A stretch of DNA of 64,000 nucleotides. It comes from Pollutimonas sp035515055. Lineage in GTDB: Bacteria > Pseudomonadota > Gammaproteobacteria > Burkholderiales > Burkholderiaceae_B. The notes beneath the pieces are model-generated. The model was not told where the DNA came from, did no database searches, and saw nothing but the letters and a program-made list of their open reading frames with translations. Shown piece after piece: positions 53,221-62,068 of the stretch (position 1 is the first letter of the stretch; every line of letters starts with the position of its first letter). The DNA lies in NCBI GenBank assembly GCA_035515055.1, contig DATJBV010000025.1:1-64000 (forward strand), given 5' to 3'. A program made the translations under genes and the position numbers.

Positions 53221-54272
53221 AAATTGCACTCGTCGGCTGTGGCCGGATATCGAAACGCCATGCGGAGCTTCTGGGAAACGGGCAAGTGGAAGGAGCGCAG
53301 CTGGCCGCCGTTTGCGACATTATCGAAGAGCGCGCGGCCGGCATCGCCGAGCATTTCAATGTGCCGGGCTTTACGGACATGCATCGGATGATGCGGGATG
53401 TCGACGTGGACGTGGTTGCCGTGCTGACTGAGAGCGGTCACCATGCCGCTCATGTTAAGGAACTCGCCGCGTACGGCAAGCACATCATCGTGGAAAAACC
53501 CATGGCGCTTACGCTGGATGACGCCGACGACATGATACGGGCCTGTGAGCGCGCCAGGGTCAAGCTTTTCGTCGTCAAACAGAACCGGTTCAATGTGCCC
53601 GTCGTAAAGTTGCGCGAGGCGCTGGAGCGCGGCAGGTTCGGAAAACTCGTGCTCGGGACGGTAAGGGTGCGCTGGTGCCGGACGCAGGCGTATTACGACC
53701 AGGATGCGTGGCGCGGGACATGGGCGCTGGATGGCGGCGTACTGACGAACCAGGCCAGTCATCACGTCGATCTGCTGGAGTGGATGATGGGTGAAGTCGA
53801 TAGCGTCCTTGCGTTGAGCAGCACAGCCCTGGTCAACATAGAGGCTGAAGACACGGCGGTGGTGATCCTGCGGTTCCGCAATGGCGCCCTGGGTTGTATC
53901 GAAGCCACGACCGCGGTGAGGCCCAAAGATCTGGAGGGCTCGATTTCCATACTCGGCGAAAAGGGATCCGTGGAAATCGGGGGGTTCGCCGTGAATGAGA
54001 TGAAGGTTTGGAATTTTACTGAAGCGGAAGCCGACGATGCCGGCGTCATGCAACAGTATTCTGTCAATCCGCCCAGCGTGTATGGTTTCGGGCACCAAGC
54101 CTATTACAACCATATGGTGGATTGCATCGTCAACAACAAGAGGCATTTAGTTGACGGGATGGAGGGGCGCAAAAGCCTCGAATTGATCAATGCCATATAC
54201 GAGTCGATCGAGACGGGCCGCGAAGTGAAGTTGCATTTCCGGCCAAAATATTCCCGTCTGGGCGGGCACTAA
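53214..54272 (+). CDS. wlbA: UDP-N-acetylglucosaminuronate 3-oxidase (WlbA/WbpB)
   Basis: This 352-residue Gfo/Idh/MocA oxidoreductase has an N-terminal NAD fold (IALVGCGRISKRHAELLG) and the EKPMALTLDDADDM motif near residue 95 with the catalytic lysine. WlbA oxidises the 3-position of UDP-GlcNAcA, feeding the aminotransferase WlbC and acetyltransferase WlbB encoded next. Its order and overlaps match wlbABC of Bordetella. Confidence 0.92.
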   Translation: MLKIALVGCGRISKRHAELLGNGQVEGAQLAAVCDIIEERAAGIAEHFNVPGFTDMHRMMRDVDVDVVAVLTESGHHAAHVKELAAYGKHIIVEKPMALTLDDADDMIRACERARVKLFVVKQNRFNVPVVKLREALERGRFGKLVLGTVRVRWCRTQAYYDQDAWRGTWALDGGVLTNQASHHVDLLEWMMGEVDSVLALSSTALVNIEAEDTAVVILRFRNGALGCIEATTAVRPKDLEGSISILGEKGSVEIGGFAVNEMKVWNFTEAEADDAGVMQQYSVNPPSVYGFGHQAYYNHMVDCIVNNKRHLVDGMEGRKSLELINAIYESIETGREVKLHFRPKYSRLGGH

Positions 54273-54733
54273 TGGGCGCTCCGCATATCAAGTCCGTATC
54301 GATCAGGGACATTAGCTACGGTGAGCGTGTGACGGTCGTCGAGCCCGTCAATCTCTACGGCTGTGCGCTGGGAGACGATGTCTTCGTGGGGCCATTCGTC
54401 GAGATCCAGAAGGGCGTGCGCGTCGGCGATCGCACCCGCATCCAGTCCCATGCATTCGTCTGCGAACTTGTCGATATAGGTTCCGATTGTTTTATATCGC
54501 ACGGGGCCAGCTTCGTGAACGACGCATTCCGCGGCGGTGGTCCGGCGCGTGGGAATAAGGCGTTATGGGCGGCGACCTATGTGGGCGACAGAGTTTCCAT
54601 CGGGACCAACGCCACTATTCTTCCGGTGTCGATTTGCAGCGATGTCGTTGTTGGCGCAGGGGCCGTAGTAACGAAAGACATTACCGAGCCTGGCGTTTAT
54701 GCAGGTAACCCGGCTCGAAAAATTGGGGGGTGA
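54272..54733 (+). CDS. wlbB: Hexapeptide N-acetyltransferase (WlbB/WbpD)
   Basis: The 153-residue left-handed beta-helix acetyltransferase has repeated hexapeptides (for example VGDRTRIQSHAFV and VSIGTNATILPVS). It would acetylate the 3-amino group made by WlbC, giving UDP-2,3-diacetamido-2,3-dideoxy-glucuronate. The ATG shares a base with the wlbA stop (TAATG), so translation is coupled. Somewhat shorter than some family members. Confidence 0.9.
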   Translation: MGAPHIKSVSIRDISYGERVTVVEPVNLYGCALGDDVFVGPFVEIQKGVRVGDRTRIQSHAFVCELVDIGSDCFISHGASFVNDAFRGGGPARGNKALWAATYVGDRVSIGTNATILPVSICSDVVVGAGAVVTKDITEPGVYAGNPARKIGG

Positions 54734-54735
54734 AG

Positions 54736-55878
54736 ATGGTCAAGTTCCTGGATCTGTATGCTCAATATAAAAGCATCCAGTCAGAAGTGGATGACGCAAT
54801 GCGCCGCGTCATTGCCGCATCGGCTTATATTGGCGGCGAACCGGTGGCGACGTTCGAGAGCGACTTTGCGCTTTTTCAGGACGCGGCGCACTGTGTCGCC
54901 GTGGCCAACGGCACAGACGCCCTCGAGATCATTTTGGAGGCTTTCGCGTTTCCGCCCGGTTCGGAAGTCATTGTGCCCGCCAACACATTCATCGCCAGCG
55001 CCGAGGCGGTCACGCGCTGCGGCTATAAAGTCGTCTTCGCCGATGTCGACGCCCAAAGCTACACCTTGGATTTGGCCGATGTTCGGCGTCGGCTGACGTC
55101 GCGAACAGCCGCCATCATTGCGGTTCATTTATATGGTCACCCTTGCGATATGGATGCGCTGATGGCGCTAGCGCGGGAGTGGGACTTGCGCATCATCGAA
55201 GACTGCGCTCAGGCCCATGGCGCGGCATACAAGGGGCGGCGCGTAGGCGCCATTGGCCATGCGGGAAGCTTCAGCTTTTATCCGGGCAAGAACCTGGGTG
55301 CCTATGGAGACGCCGGCTGCATCACCACCGATGATGCAATCCTGGCGCAGAAGTGCCGCATGATCGCCAATCACGGCCGTATCGATAAATATGATCATCG
55401 ATTCGAAGGCCGAAACAGCCGACTTGATGGTTTGCAGGCGGCCGTCCTTTCCGTCAAGCTCAAGTATCTAGAGGAATGGGTTGCGCACCGCAATCGCGTT
55501 GCCGCGATTTATGCGGCGGAACTTCAGGGTATCGACGATCTGGTTCTGCCTATCGTAGCGAAGGGCTGCATGCATGCATTCCATTTGTTCGTGCTGCGCA
55601 CACCGTACCGCGATGCCCTGGCGGCGTTCTTGCGCGACAGGAACATTCAGACCGGGGTGCATTATCCGATTGCGCTTCCGAAGCTGGAGGCATACCGGTA
55701 TTTGGGAGAGGCGGACATGAGCATGTTCGCGAGCCATGCGGATGGGCAGGTGCTAAGTTTGCCGGTTGGCGAGCATCTGGATGACGCCGATGTGGCGAAG
55801 GTGGTCGAGGCGATCAAGGACTTCTGTGCCCAAGAAGGGCTGATAGGGCGGAGATATTCGACGCCTTTGAGTGCCTGA
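54736..55878 (+). CDS. wlbC: UDP-3-keto-sugar aminotransferase (WlbC/WbpE), DegT family
   Basis: A 380-residue PLP enzyme of the DegT/DnrJ/EryC1/StrS family. The internal aldimine lysine is in SFSFYPGKNLGAYGDAG, preceded by EDCAQAHGA that holds the pyridine nitrogen. WlbC uses glutamate to aminate the 3-keto sugar from WlbA. ATG 54736 has a G-rich site upstream; a GTG two codons earlier overlaps wlbB. A hairpin follows. Confidence 0.92.
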   Translation: MVKFLDLYAQYKSIQSEVDDAMRRVIAASAYIGGEPVATFESDFALFQDAAHCVAVANGTDALEIILEAFAFPPGSEVIVPANTFIASAEAVTRCGYKVVFADVDAQSYTLDLADVRRRLTSRTAAIIAVHLYGHPCDMDALMALAREWDLRIIEDCAQAHGAAYKGRRVGAIGHAGSFSFYPGKNLGAYGDAGCITTDDAILAQKCRMIANHGRIDKYDHRFEGRNSRLDGLQAAVLSVKLKYLEEWVAHRNRVAAIYAAELQGIDDLVLPIVAKGCMHAFHLFVLRTPYRDALAAFLRDRNIQTGVHYPIALPKLEAYRYLGEADMSMFASHADGQVLSLPVGEHLDDADVAKVVEAIKDFCAQEGLIGRRYSTPLSA

Positions 55879-55914
55879 CGCCCAATAGGCCAGGCAGGCT
55901 GGCCGTATTGGGCG
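55879..55914. terminator. Hairpin between wlbC and asnB-type gene
   Basis: CGCCCAATA and TATTGGGCG form a nine-base stem closing a loop with an inner GGCC-type stem, directly at the wlbC stop. No T-run follows, but it sits between converging operons. The remaining bases to 55987 show nothing else. Confidence 0.6.
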
Positions 55915-55987
55915 AGCGCATGCCGCCCACCCGCGACGTTTTAATTGAAAATACGCGTGAAATAAGCTCGAACGTCCTGCAGCACTT

Positions 55988-57877
55988 CTAGCTCAGCTCC
56001 GACTGCTCATACCACCGCAGGAAGTTGATCCAGCGCCAGACCTGCGCCGTGTATGGCTTCTTTCCGGACACAACCGAATCAAAGTGCTCGAGTAGGGCAG
56101 GCGCGTTTAGAAATGGGACTTGATGGCTCGTCTGCAGCCAGAGGCGTACCGTAGCCGAGATTTCCATAAGCCATGAATGTTCTGGCGTTTCGAATCCGAT
56201 TTTGTCTTTTCGGTCGAGCAGTTCGTCGGGCACGATGCCACGCAGTGCGGCGCGGAAGATGCTCTTGGTTTCTCCATTATCCGAGATGAGATAGTGTTCC
56301 GGCAATCCAAGCAACATTCTCGCCAAGGGTAGCGTCAGGAAGGGCACGCGGCTTTCGACGGAGAACTGCATGGAGTTTCTATCGCCTTCGCGCAAGTAGC
56401 CGGGCAAACGGCGATTATGGAGTCCGCTGATCAACCGCTCCACCACGCGGCGTCCCTTGGCGGCCTTGTGCTTGCTTTCTCGCACGAACACCATGTTCAC
56501 TCCGGCGTCGGATAGCGCTTTCACGTTCAGCCATGCAGGGGTGAAGCTGCGGCCGGCAGCGGTGCTCGCCAGCCCGAACATGCGGTCGGGCAGGGCGACG
56601 GCAGCCAAGTATTGCCATGCCTGTCCATAGCTGCGCCCGGGCCAGCGGCCCCAATTCCGGGCAAAGCGCTCGGCGCCGGATATATTGCCGCATTCCAGCA
56701 TGCTAAGCATGCGATGGCCCGGATAGCCGGCGTAGCCGGCCAGCAATTCGTCGGCGCCCTGGCCATCGAGCGTGACGGTGATGCCGCTTTCTCTGGCTAG
56801 CTGGAATACCCGGTATTGTGCGTAGGCGCTTGAACCCGCGAAAGGTTCGCCCTGCAGTGCGATCAAATGATCCAGATCGCGTGCAAGCTCGTGCCCCGTC
56901 GCGCTGATTTTATGGACACGCGCGCCTACGAACTGATTCACGCGATCTATCCAAACTTCCTCGGAACGATCATGGCCGGCGGCGATATAGCTGAACGTGT
57001 CGATGGGCTGGTGGGGTTCCAGGTAACGCATGGCGCAAACGATGGCGGAAGAGTCCACCCCCCCGGACAGTGCGGCGCCCAGGGGCACGTCGCTACGTAG
57101 TTGCAGGCGTACGTTGTCAAGAAATTGCGCGCGCACGGCCTCCGCGGCTTGGTCGAAGCTCAGATGCGAGCGCTGGCTGACGTCGGCTTCCCACCATGCC
57201 GTCTGGATGCCCTTGCCGGATTCGGCAAGGTGAATCTCCATCCAGTGCCCGGGCATGAGCTGCTGTATGCCCTCAATAAAGGTGTCCTGGCGATTATCGT
57301 AGTCTCCGTGAACCAGATAGTCGTAGCAGCGCTGCCAATTGGCTCTTGATGTTCCATCACGCAGCCTCAACAGCGCGGGAGGTTCGGAGGCGAAGAGGAA
57401 ATGGTCATGCGATTGCTGAAAGTAGAGAGGCTTGATGCCGAAGGCGTCTCGCGCGCAACTGATCGTCTTGCGCTTTGCGTCATACACCACGAAGGCAAAC
57501 ATTCCTTCCAGTTTTTGAAGGCAATTTTGCCTCCATTGCTGCCATGCGGCGAGAAGAACCTCGGTGTCGCTGCTGGAATGGAATCGGTGCCCGAGCGCGC
57601 CCAGTTCCTGCTTCAGCTCGCGATAGTTGTAGATCATCCCATTGAAGACAATATGGAAACGTCCCCCGGTGGACTTCATGGGTTGACGGCCCGCGGGGCT
57701 CAGGTCGATGACCGATAGCCGGGCGTGGCCCAATGCAAGTTGCCCATTGCATGCGTCGAAATACTGGACGGCCTGATGATCGGGACCCCGTTGTTGCAAT
57801 TTGTTCAAGGACAATGCCAATCTTGCCTGTAAATCCCTCGGCGGGTTCAACCACCAGCCGCCCGTAATGCCGCACAT
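55988..57877 (-). CDS. AsnB-type glutamine amidotransferase, probable uronamide-forming enzyme
   Basis: A 629-residue protein with class II glutaminase domain (Cys2 of MCGITGGWW after Met removal) and an ATP-pyrophosphatase synthetase domain with the PP-loop SGGVDSSAI near residue 270. General members make asparagine, but O-antigen loci carry homologues (WbmE in Bordetella) thought to amidate uronic acids. Location at the end of this O-antigen operon supports the second role. AAGGAG precedes the ATG. Confidence 0.87.
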   Translation of the reverse strand: MCGITGGWWLNPPRDLQARLALSLNKLQQRGPDHQAVQYFDACNGQLALGHARLSVIDLSPAGRQPMKSTGGRFHIVFNGMIYNYRELKQELGALGHRFHSSSDTEVLLAAWQQWRQNCLQKLEGMFAFVVYDAKRKTISCARDAFGIKPLYFQQSHDHFLFASEPPALLRLRDGTSRANWQRCYDYLVHGDYDNRQDTFIEGIQQLMPGHWMEIHLAESGKGIQTAWWEADVSQRSHLSFDQAAEAVRAQFLDNVRLQLRSDVPLGAALSGGVDSSAIVCAMRYLEPHQPIDTFSYIAAGHDRSEEVWIDRVNQFVGARVHKISATGHELARDLDHLIALQGEPFAGSSAYAQYRVFQLARESGITVTLDGQGADELLAGYAGYPGHRMLSMLECGNISGAERFARNWGRWPGRSYGQAWQYLAAVALPDRMFGLASTAAGRSFTPAWLNVKALSDAGVNMVFVRESKHKAAKGRRVVERLISGLHNRRLPGYLREGDRNSMQFSVESRVPFLTLPLARMLLGLPEHYLISDNGETKSIFRAALRGIVPDELLDRKDKIGFETPEHSWLMEISATVRLWLQTSHQVPFLNAPALLEHFDSVVSGKKPYTAQVWRWINFLRWYEQSELS

Positions 57878-57924
57878 ACTTGGACTCCTTTGATATTGCT
57901 TGCCTGAAATGCCGGGACTGTTCT

Positions 57925-59256
57925 TTATTTACCCGCCGCCTTGGCCGCGACCGCAGTGTCAACGTCGCGCAGCGGCAGGGAAAAACTGTCGCTGTGCGGA
58001 TGCTTGCTCGCCCAGATGATCACCGCAAAATAGATACCGAACAGCACGACTTCGTGCGACACGAAGGCCCACAATAGAAAGCCGATGCTTTGTCCCGCAC
58101 AAGACAGCAGGACGGCCGTCAGCGTCAAAAAGTAGGTAATCTGCCAGCCAACGCCTTTGGTCACGTTGTGGTTCAGGTTTAGCACCACGCTTAATGGGCT
58201 GACCATGAAGCGCACGCCCGCCGCAATGGAAAGCGGCCCCGCGAACTCGCCGGCCATTTGCCAGTCCTTTCCAAAAACAAAAGAGAAAATCTCCACGCCG
58301 TACAGCGTGAACAGAAGGCAGAACGGGACGGTGACGCCGCCAAGCAATAGGAAAATGCGGACAATGTAGCCCCGTAGCGAGGATGGCTTGGCATGATCGA
58401 GCTGGGTGATTTTTTGGTATAAAACTTCCGATACGGCGCTCGAGATCAGGAATAAAGGCAGGGACAGCACCTTGATAGTGAAGCCGAACAGGCCGGTTAT
58501 CGATGCCGAGAAGAAGCTGGCTATGACGAACAAAGGCACCTGGGATGCACTACTGTCGAACAAGGCGCCCCAAAGGGCGAATAGCGGGAATCGCTTGTAC
58601 TTCTTGGCGTTTTCCTTGATGGCGGCAACGGAGACGAAGGGTCCTGACGCCTTGATCGATTCCTGGTTCATTTTGACCAAGGCGGAAAGGCTTAGCACGT
58701 GCCCCAGGACGTGGCCCGCAACCAAGCTGATCGACCCACCAGGACCGTAGCCAAGAGCGCACTGGCTCGCGCCGGTGCTGAAGCCATGGATGGCCCGTGT
58801 AATGGACAACTGCCGGAATTTCTTTCCCCGGTTGTTCCAATAGATCATGATCTGCGTGCCTGTCGTCAGGGCAACACTAAGCGGCAATAAGTGTAGCCAT
58901 TTGCCGGCGAGCGGCGTGTGCGCCATCTCGTGTATTTCAGTCGCGAAAAAGTATATGCCGCCTTGCAGCAGGCCGCATACTCCCAGGGTTATCGCAGATG
59001 ACAGCACAACAATGTTGAACGCATCGTTGTCGTCCGTGGGTAGCATGATCGCCGTTTCGTACCGGGCTGCCGCAATGATGGCCAGGACCGCGTTCAGCGC
59101 TGTGAACACGGCCAAGACCCCAAAGTCGGCTGGCGTAAAGATCCGGGTAAGAATCGGGCTGACGGCAACCGTGAATACCTGCGCAGCGATTGTGCCGGTC
59201 ATCAGGGTGACGACGTTCTTGAAGAACTCGCCTTTGAAGCTGAACTTTCTACGCAT
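57925..59256 (-). CDS. Wzx-like polysaccharide flippase
   Basis: This 443-residue integral membrane protein has about 12 hydrophobic helices and the MATE/MOP superfamily start VVTLMTGTIAAQVFTVAVSP followed by ILTRIFTPADFGVLA near residue 35. It would flip undecaprenyl-linked O-units to the periplasm. The start at 59256 overlaps the upstream aminotransferase stop by eight bases; the frame is open 30 codons further. Confidence 0.9.
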   Translation of the reverse strand: MRRKFSFKGEFFKNVVTLMTGTIAAQVFTVAVSPILTRIFTPADFGVLAVFTALNAVLAIIAAARYETAIMLPTDDNDAFNIVVLSSAITLGVCGLLQGGIYFFATEIHEMAHTPLAGKWLHLLPLSVALTTGTQIMIYWNNRGKKFRQLSITRAIHGFSTGASQCALGYGPGGSISLVAGHVLGHVLSLSALVKMNQESIKASGPFVSVAAIKENAKKYKRFPLFALWGALFDSSASQVPLFVIASFFSASITGLFGFTIKVLSLPLFLISSAVSEVLYQKITQLDHAKPSSLRGYIVRIFLLLGGVTVPFCLLFTLYGVEIFSFVFGKDWQMAGEFAGPLSIAAGVRFMVSPLSVVLNLNHNVTKGVGWQITYFLTLTAVLLSCAGQSIGFLLWAFVSHEVVLFGIYFAVIIWASKHPHSDSFSLPLRDVDTAVAAKAAGK

Positions 59257-60463
59257 ATGCTGGTTTAGTCGCCTCGAATGGCAGGACCTTGCTCGCCGCA
59301 AGCCGCATGACTTGCGCCAATACGTCGCAGGTTCGAGCCAGTTCATCGTCGGTTAACGTGGGGTGGACCAAAAACATCAATGCGGTCTCGCCAAGTTCCT
59401 GGGCAACCGGCAAGCGCTGCCGCGGGCGCCAGTTGGTGCCGTCGAATGCATGTTCCAGATAGACTTCGGGGCATGAGCCGGTGTAGCAAGGCACGCCGCG
59501 CGCATTGATCTCTTCCAGGATGCGGTCGCGATCCCAGTCGGGTTTCAAGGAATCGCTTTCGACAAACACGTAACACTTGTACGCGGCATGTGAAATGGTG
59601 GGGGGAAGCGCAGGGACCCGCAGGCCGGCCAACTTCGCGGCGGTCGACCAAATGCGTTGCGCCGCCTCCAGGCGTGCAGCATGCCATTCCCGCATCCGGC
59701 GCAATTGAATGCGGCCGACGACGGCTTGCGCTTCCATCATGCGCCAGTTGGATCCGAAACTTTCGTGCAGCCAGCGGAAACCCGCTGGGTGAGTGCGCTC
59801 GTAGACGGCGTTCCAGCTTTTCCCATGGTCCTTCAGCGACCACATCTGCGACCAGAGCGCATAGTCGTTCGTCGTGGCCATGCCGCCTTCGCCGATGGTG
59901 CTGATGATTTTGTCCTGGCAGAATGACCAGGCGCCGATATGGCCTATTGAACCGACCGAACGTCCCTTGTAAGTGGCGCCGTGGGCCTGGGCGCAATCTT
60001 CCACGACCCACAAACCGTGTTCGGCCGCAAGCGACATGATGGGATCCATGTCGCATGGCCAGCCGGCCAGATGCACGCAGATGACGGCGCGTGTCCTGGA
60101 GGTGAGTACGGCGCGTATGGTGTCGGCCGTGATGTTCTGGGAATTGCGGTCAACCTCTGCGAATACCGGAATCGCGCCGCAGTTCACTATGCACGATACC
60201 GATGCCAGGAAACTGCGGGGCGTGACGATGACTTCATCGCCAGGGCCTATTGCCAGCGCTTTCAGCGCAACGTCCAACGCCAATGTACCGTTGCCCAGCG
60301 CGACGGCATGGTCGCAACCGGTCCATGCGGCAAACTCCTTTTCGAACATCCGGCATTCCTGTCCCGTCCAGTAGTTCACCTTATTCGACAGTATGACGTC
60401 GCGGACCGCGTCGGCCTCTTCTTGCGTATACGACGGCCAGGGAGAAAAAGAAGTGTTGAGCAT
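59249..60463 (-). CDS. DegT/DnrJ/EryC1/StrS sugar aminotransferase
   Basis: A 404-residue PLP-dependent sugar aminotransferase. The catalytic lysine is in AWSFCQDKIISTIGEGG, and EDCAQAHGATYKG precedes it. It differs clearly from WlbC and probably aminates a 4-keto-6-deoxy sugar, such as the WbpM-type product, as WlbF or perosamine synthases do. Substrate cannot be fixed from sequence alone. Confidence 0.88.
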   Translation of the reverse strand: MLNTSFSPWPSYTQEEADAVRDVILSNKVNYWTGQECRMFEKEFAAWTGCDHAVALGNGTLALDVALKALAIGPGDEVIVTPRSFLASVSCIVNCGAIPVFAEVDRNSQNITADTIRAVLTSRTRAVICVHLAGWPCDMDPIMSLAAEHGLWVVEDCAQAHGATYKGRSVGSIGHIGAWSFCQDKIISTIGEGGMATTNDYALWSQMWSLKDHGKSWNAVYERTHPAGFRWLHESFGSNWRMMEAQAVVGRIQLRRMREWHAARLEAAQRIWSTAAKLAGLRVPALPPTISHAAYKCYVFVESDSLKPDWDRDRILEEINARGVPCYTGSCPEVYLEHAFDGTNWRPRQRLPVAQELGETALMFLVHPTLTDDELARTCDVLAQVMRLAASKVLPFEATKPAYA

Positions 60464-60494
60464 ATCTGCGCCTCGTTGGGGTTGGGGTTAAGGG

Positions 60495-61895
60495 CTACCG
60501 TGCTACGGTATGGACGATGTATTTAAGATCCTTCAGAAGACTATGGGTGCGTATGTATTCTTTGTTGATCTGAACTTTGTCGGGCCAGATGACTTCACGG
60601 TTGTACCGGGTCGCATCTGCTTGTTGCCCGAGGATTTCTTCTTCGTTCTTGTATTTGAGCGATGCGGGTCCGGTTATACCGGGGCGGACAGACAAGATGA
60701 TTCTGTCTTCGCCCTGCAGGCTGTCGGCGTAGCCGGGAACATCCGGCCTTGGCCCTACGAAGCTCATGTCGCCGACCAGGACATTCCACAGCTGAGGCAG
60801 CTCATCCACCTTGGTCTTGCGCAGCATCCGGCCGGTCCTGGTGATGCGCGGGTCGTCGCGTGTGGTAATCGTTGACGTCGAAACGCCTTTGTCGCGCATG
60901 GTCTTGATCTTGTAAATCGTGAACTGGCGTCCTTCCTTGCCTATACGTGCTTGCTGGAACAGGCCGTTGCTGCGGGTGTCGAGCGATGCCGCCATCCAGG
61001 CAATAAGAATCACAGGCGAACAAAGCAGGAGGCCGAGGAACGAAAAGACGAGGTCGAATACACGTTTGGCCGCCGCGCCACGCTGCGCAACGTCGCGCCC
61101 CTTGGCATGCGAATAGAGCGCTTTCTTGACCTTGACAGGGACCACGGCCAGAACGAAGCGTATGGCGATGTTCTTGCTGAAGTCTTTCGCGGAAAGAAAA
61201 CCGATGTCCCTCTGGTAGCGGATGACAGCGTATTCATGCTTGAAGCTTTGCAGTCCGTTGCGAGTCATGAAAGCAGCCCCTGCGCGCACTAGAAATAGCT
61301 TGTCCGCAAGGTTGGCGAGCTTGTAGCCTTTTACGATCAACAATGACCACAAGGCCACATCCTGGGATCTCTTGAAGAGGGGGTAGCCGCCAACGGCATC
61401 CACGGCGGACTTGCGGAATATGGCGGCCGCATGGCTCAAGGGGCTGCGCGTCTTCGCAAACTGAACCAGTTCGTCGTGTGTCAGCGGCAAAATCCTGGAA
61501 GAAAACACCGCTCCGGTTTCATCGAACTCGTCCAGGGCCGCGCTGCTCGCCGCAACGTCGGGGTTATCGGTCATGAACCGCAGTTGGCACTCAAAGCGGT
61601 GGGGAAGCGATATGTCATCGCTGTCCATGCGTGCAACGAATTCGTAGCGGCAGTGCTTCAAGCCTTCGTTCAGGGCGACGGCCAGGCCTTGGTTGGTCTT
61701 CAGCTTGACACTGACAAGGAGCAGGGCCGCCCGGAACTCGTCGATGACCGTCGATAACGAGAGCGGGATCGGGCCATCCTCGACCAACACGACTTCGGTC
61801 GCCTTGACCGTTTGATCGGCAAGGCTTTGCAGAGCCTGTCGTAGAAACTCGGGCTTTTCGGCTTGGTAGACGGACATCAACACTGAGAAATGCAC
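60495..61895 (-). CDS. Fused GT2 glycosyltransferase and PglC-like phosphoglycosyltransferase
   Basis: One continuous 466-residue frame joins two enzymes. Residues 1-265 are a GT-A family 2 transferase (SVLMSVYQAEKPEFL; metal site DSDD at 91-94). Residues 278-466 are a monotopic bacterial sugar transferase with the re-entrant helix FDLVFSFLGLLLCSPVIL, the catalytic Asp364-Glu365 in TKVDELPQLW and MSFVGPRP. The second half starts O-unit synthesis on undecaprenyl phosphate; the first could add the next sugar. The start is a GTG with AGGAG eight bases upstream. Confidence 0.9.
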   Translation of the reverse strand: MHFSVLMSVYQAEKPEFLRQALQSLADQTVKATEVVLVEDGPIPLSLSTVIDEFRAALLLVSVKLKTNQGLAVALNEGLKHCRYEFVARMDSDDISLPHRFECQLRFMTDNPDVAASSAALDEFDETGAVFSSRILPLTHDELVQFAKTRSPLSHAAAIFRKSAVDAVGGYPLFKRSQDVALWSLLIVKGYKLANLADKLFLVRAGAAFMTRNGLQSFKHEYAVIRYQRDIGFLSAKDFSKNIAIRFVLAVVPVKVKKALYSHAKGRDVAQRGAAAKRVFDLVFSFLGLLLCSPVILIAWMAASLDTRSNGLFQQARIGKEGRQFTIYKIKTMRDKGVSTSTITTRDDPRITRTGRMLRKTKVDELPQLWNVLVGDMSFVGPRPDVPGYADSLQGEDRIILSVRPGITGPASLKYKNEEEILGQQADATRYNREVIWPDKVQINKEYIRTHSLLKDLKYIVHTVAR

Positions 61896-62012
61896 GGCTA
61901 TCTCCTAGAACGGGGAAGTCTTGCGTGGGCTGGATATGTGGCTTGAGCAGGGGAACCGGACATCGGAATCCGGTCCATCGCGCAAAGGGCCAGGCGCCGG
62001 ATTACGACGACG

Positions 62013-62035
62013 GGCGTCCTTTTTTCAGGGACGCC
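62013..62035. terminator. Hairpin in the gap 61896-62068
   Basis: GGCGTCC and GGGACGCC pair around an eight-base T-rich loop, between the beta-propeller gene and the downstream glycosyltransferase fusion. It may terminate or attenuate the upstream transcript. The rest of the 173-base gap holds no recognisable gene. Confidence 0.5.
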
Positions 62036-62068
62036 GTTGGGCTGGTGCAGGGCGGATGCGGGAGAACG

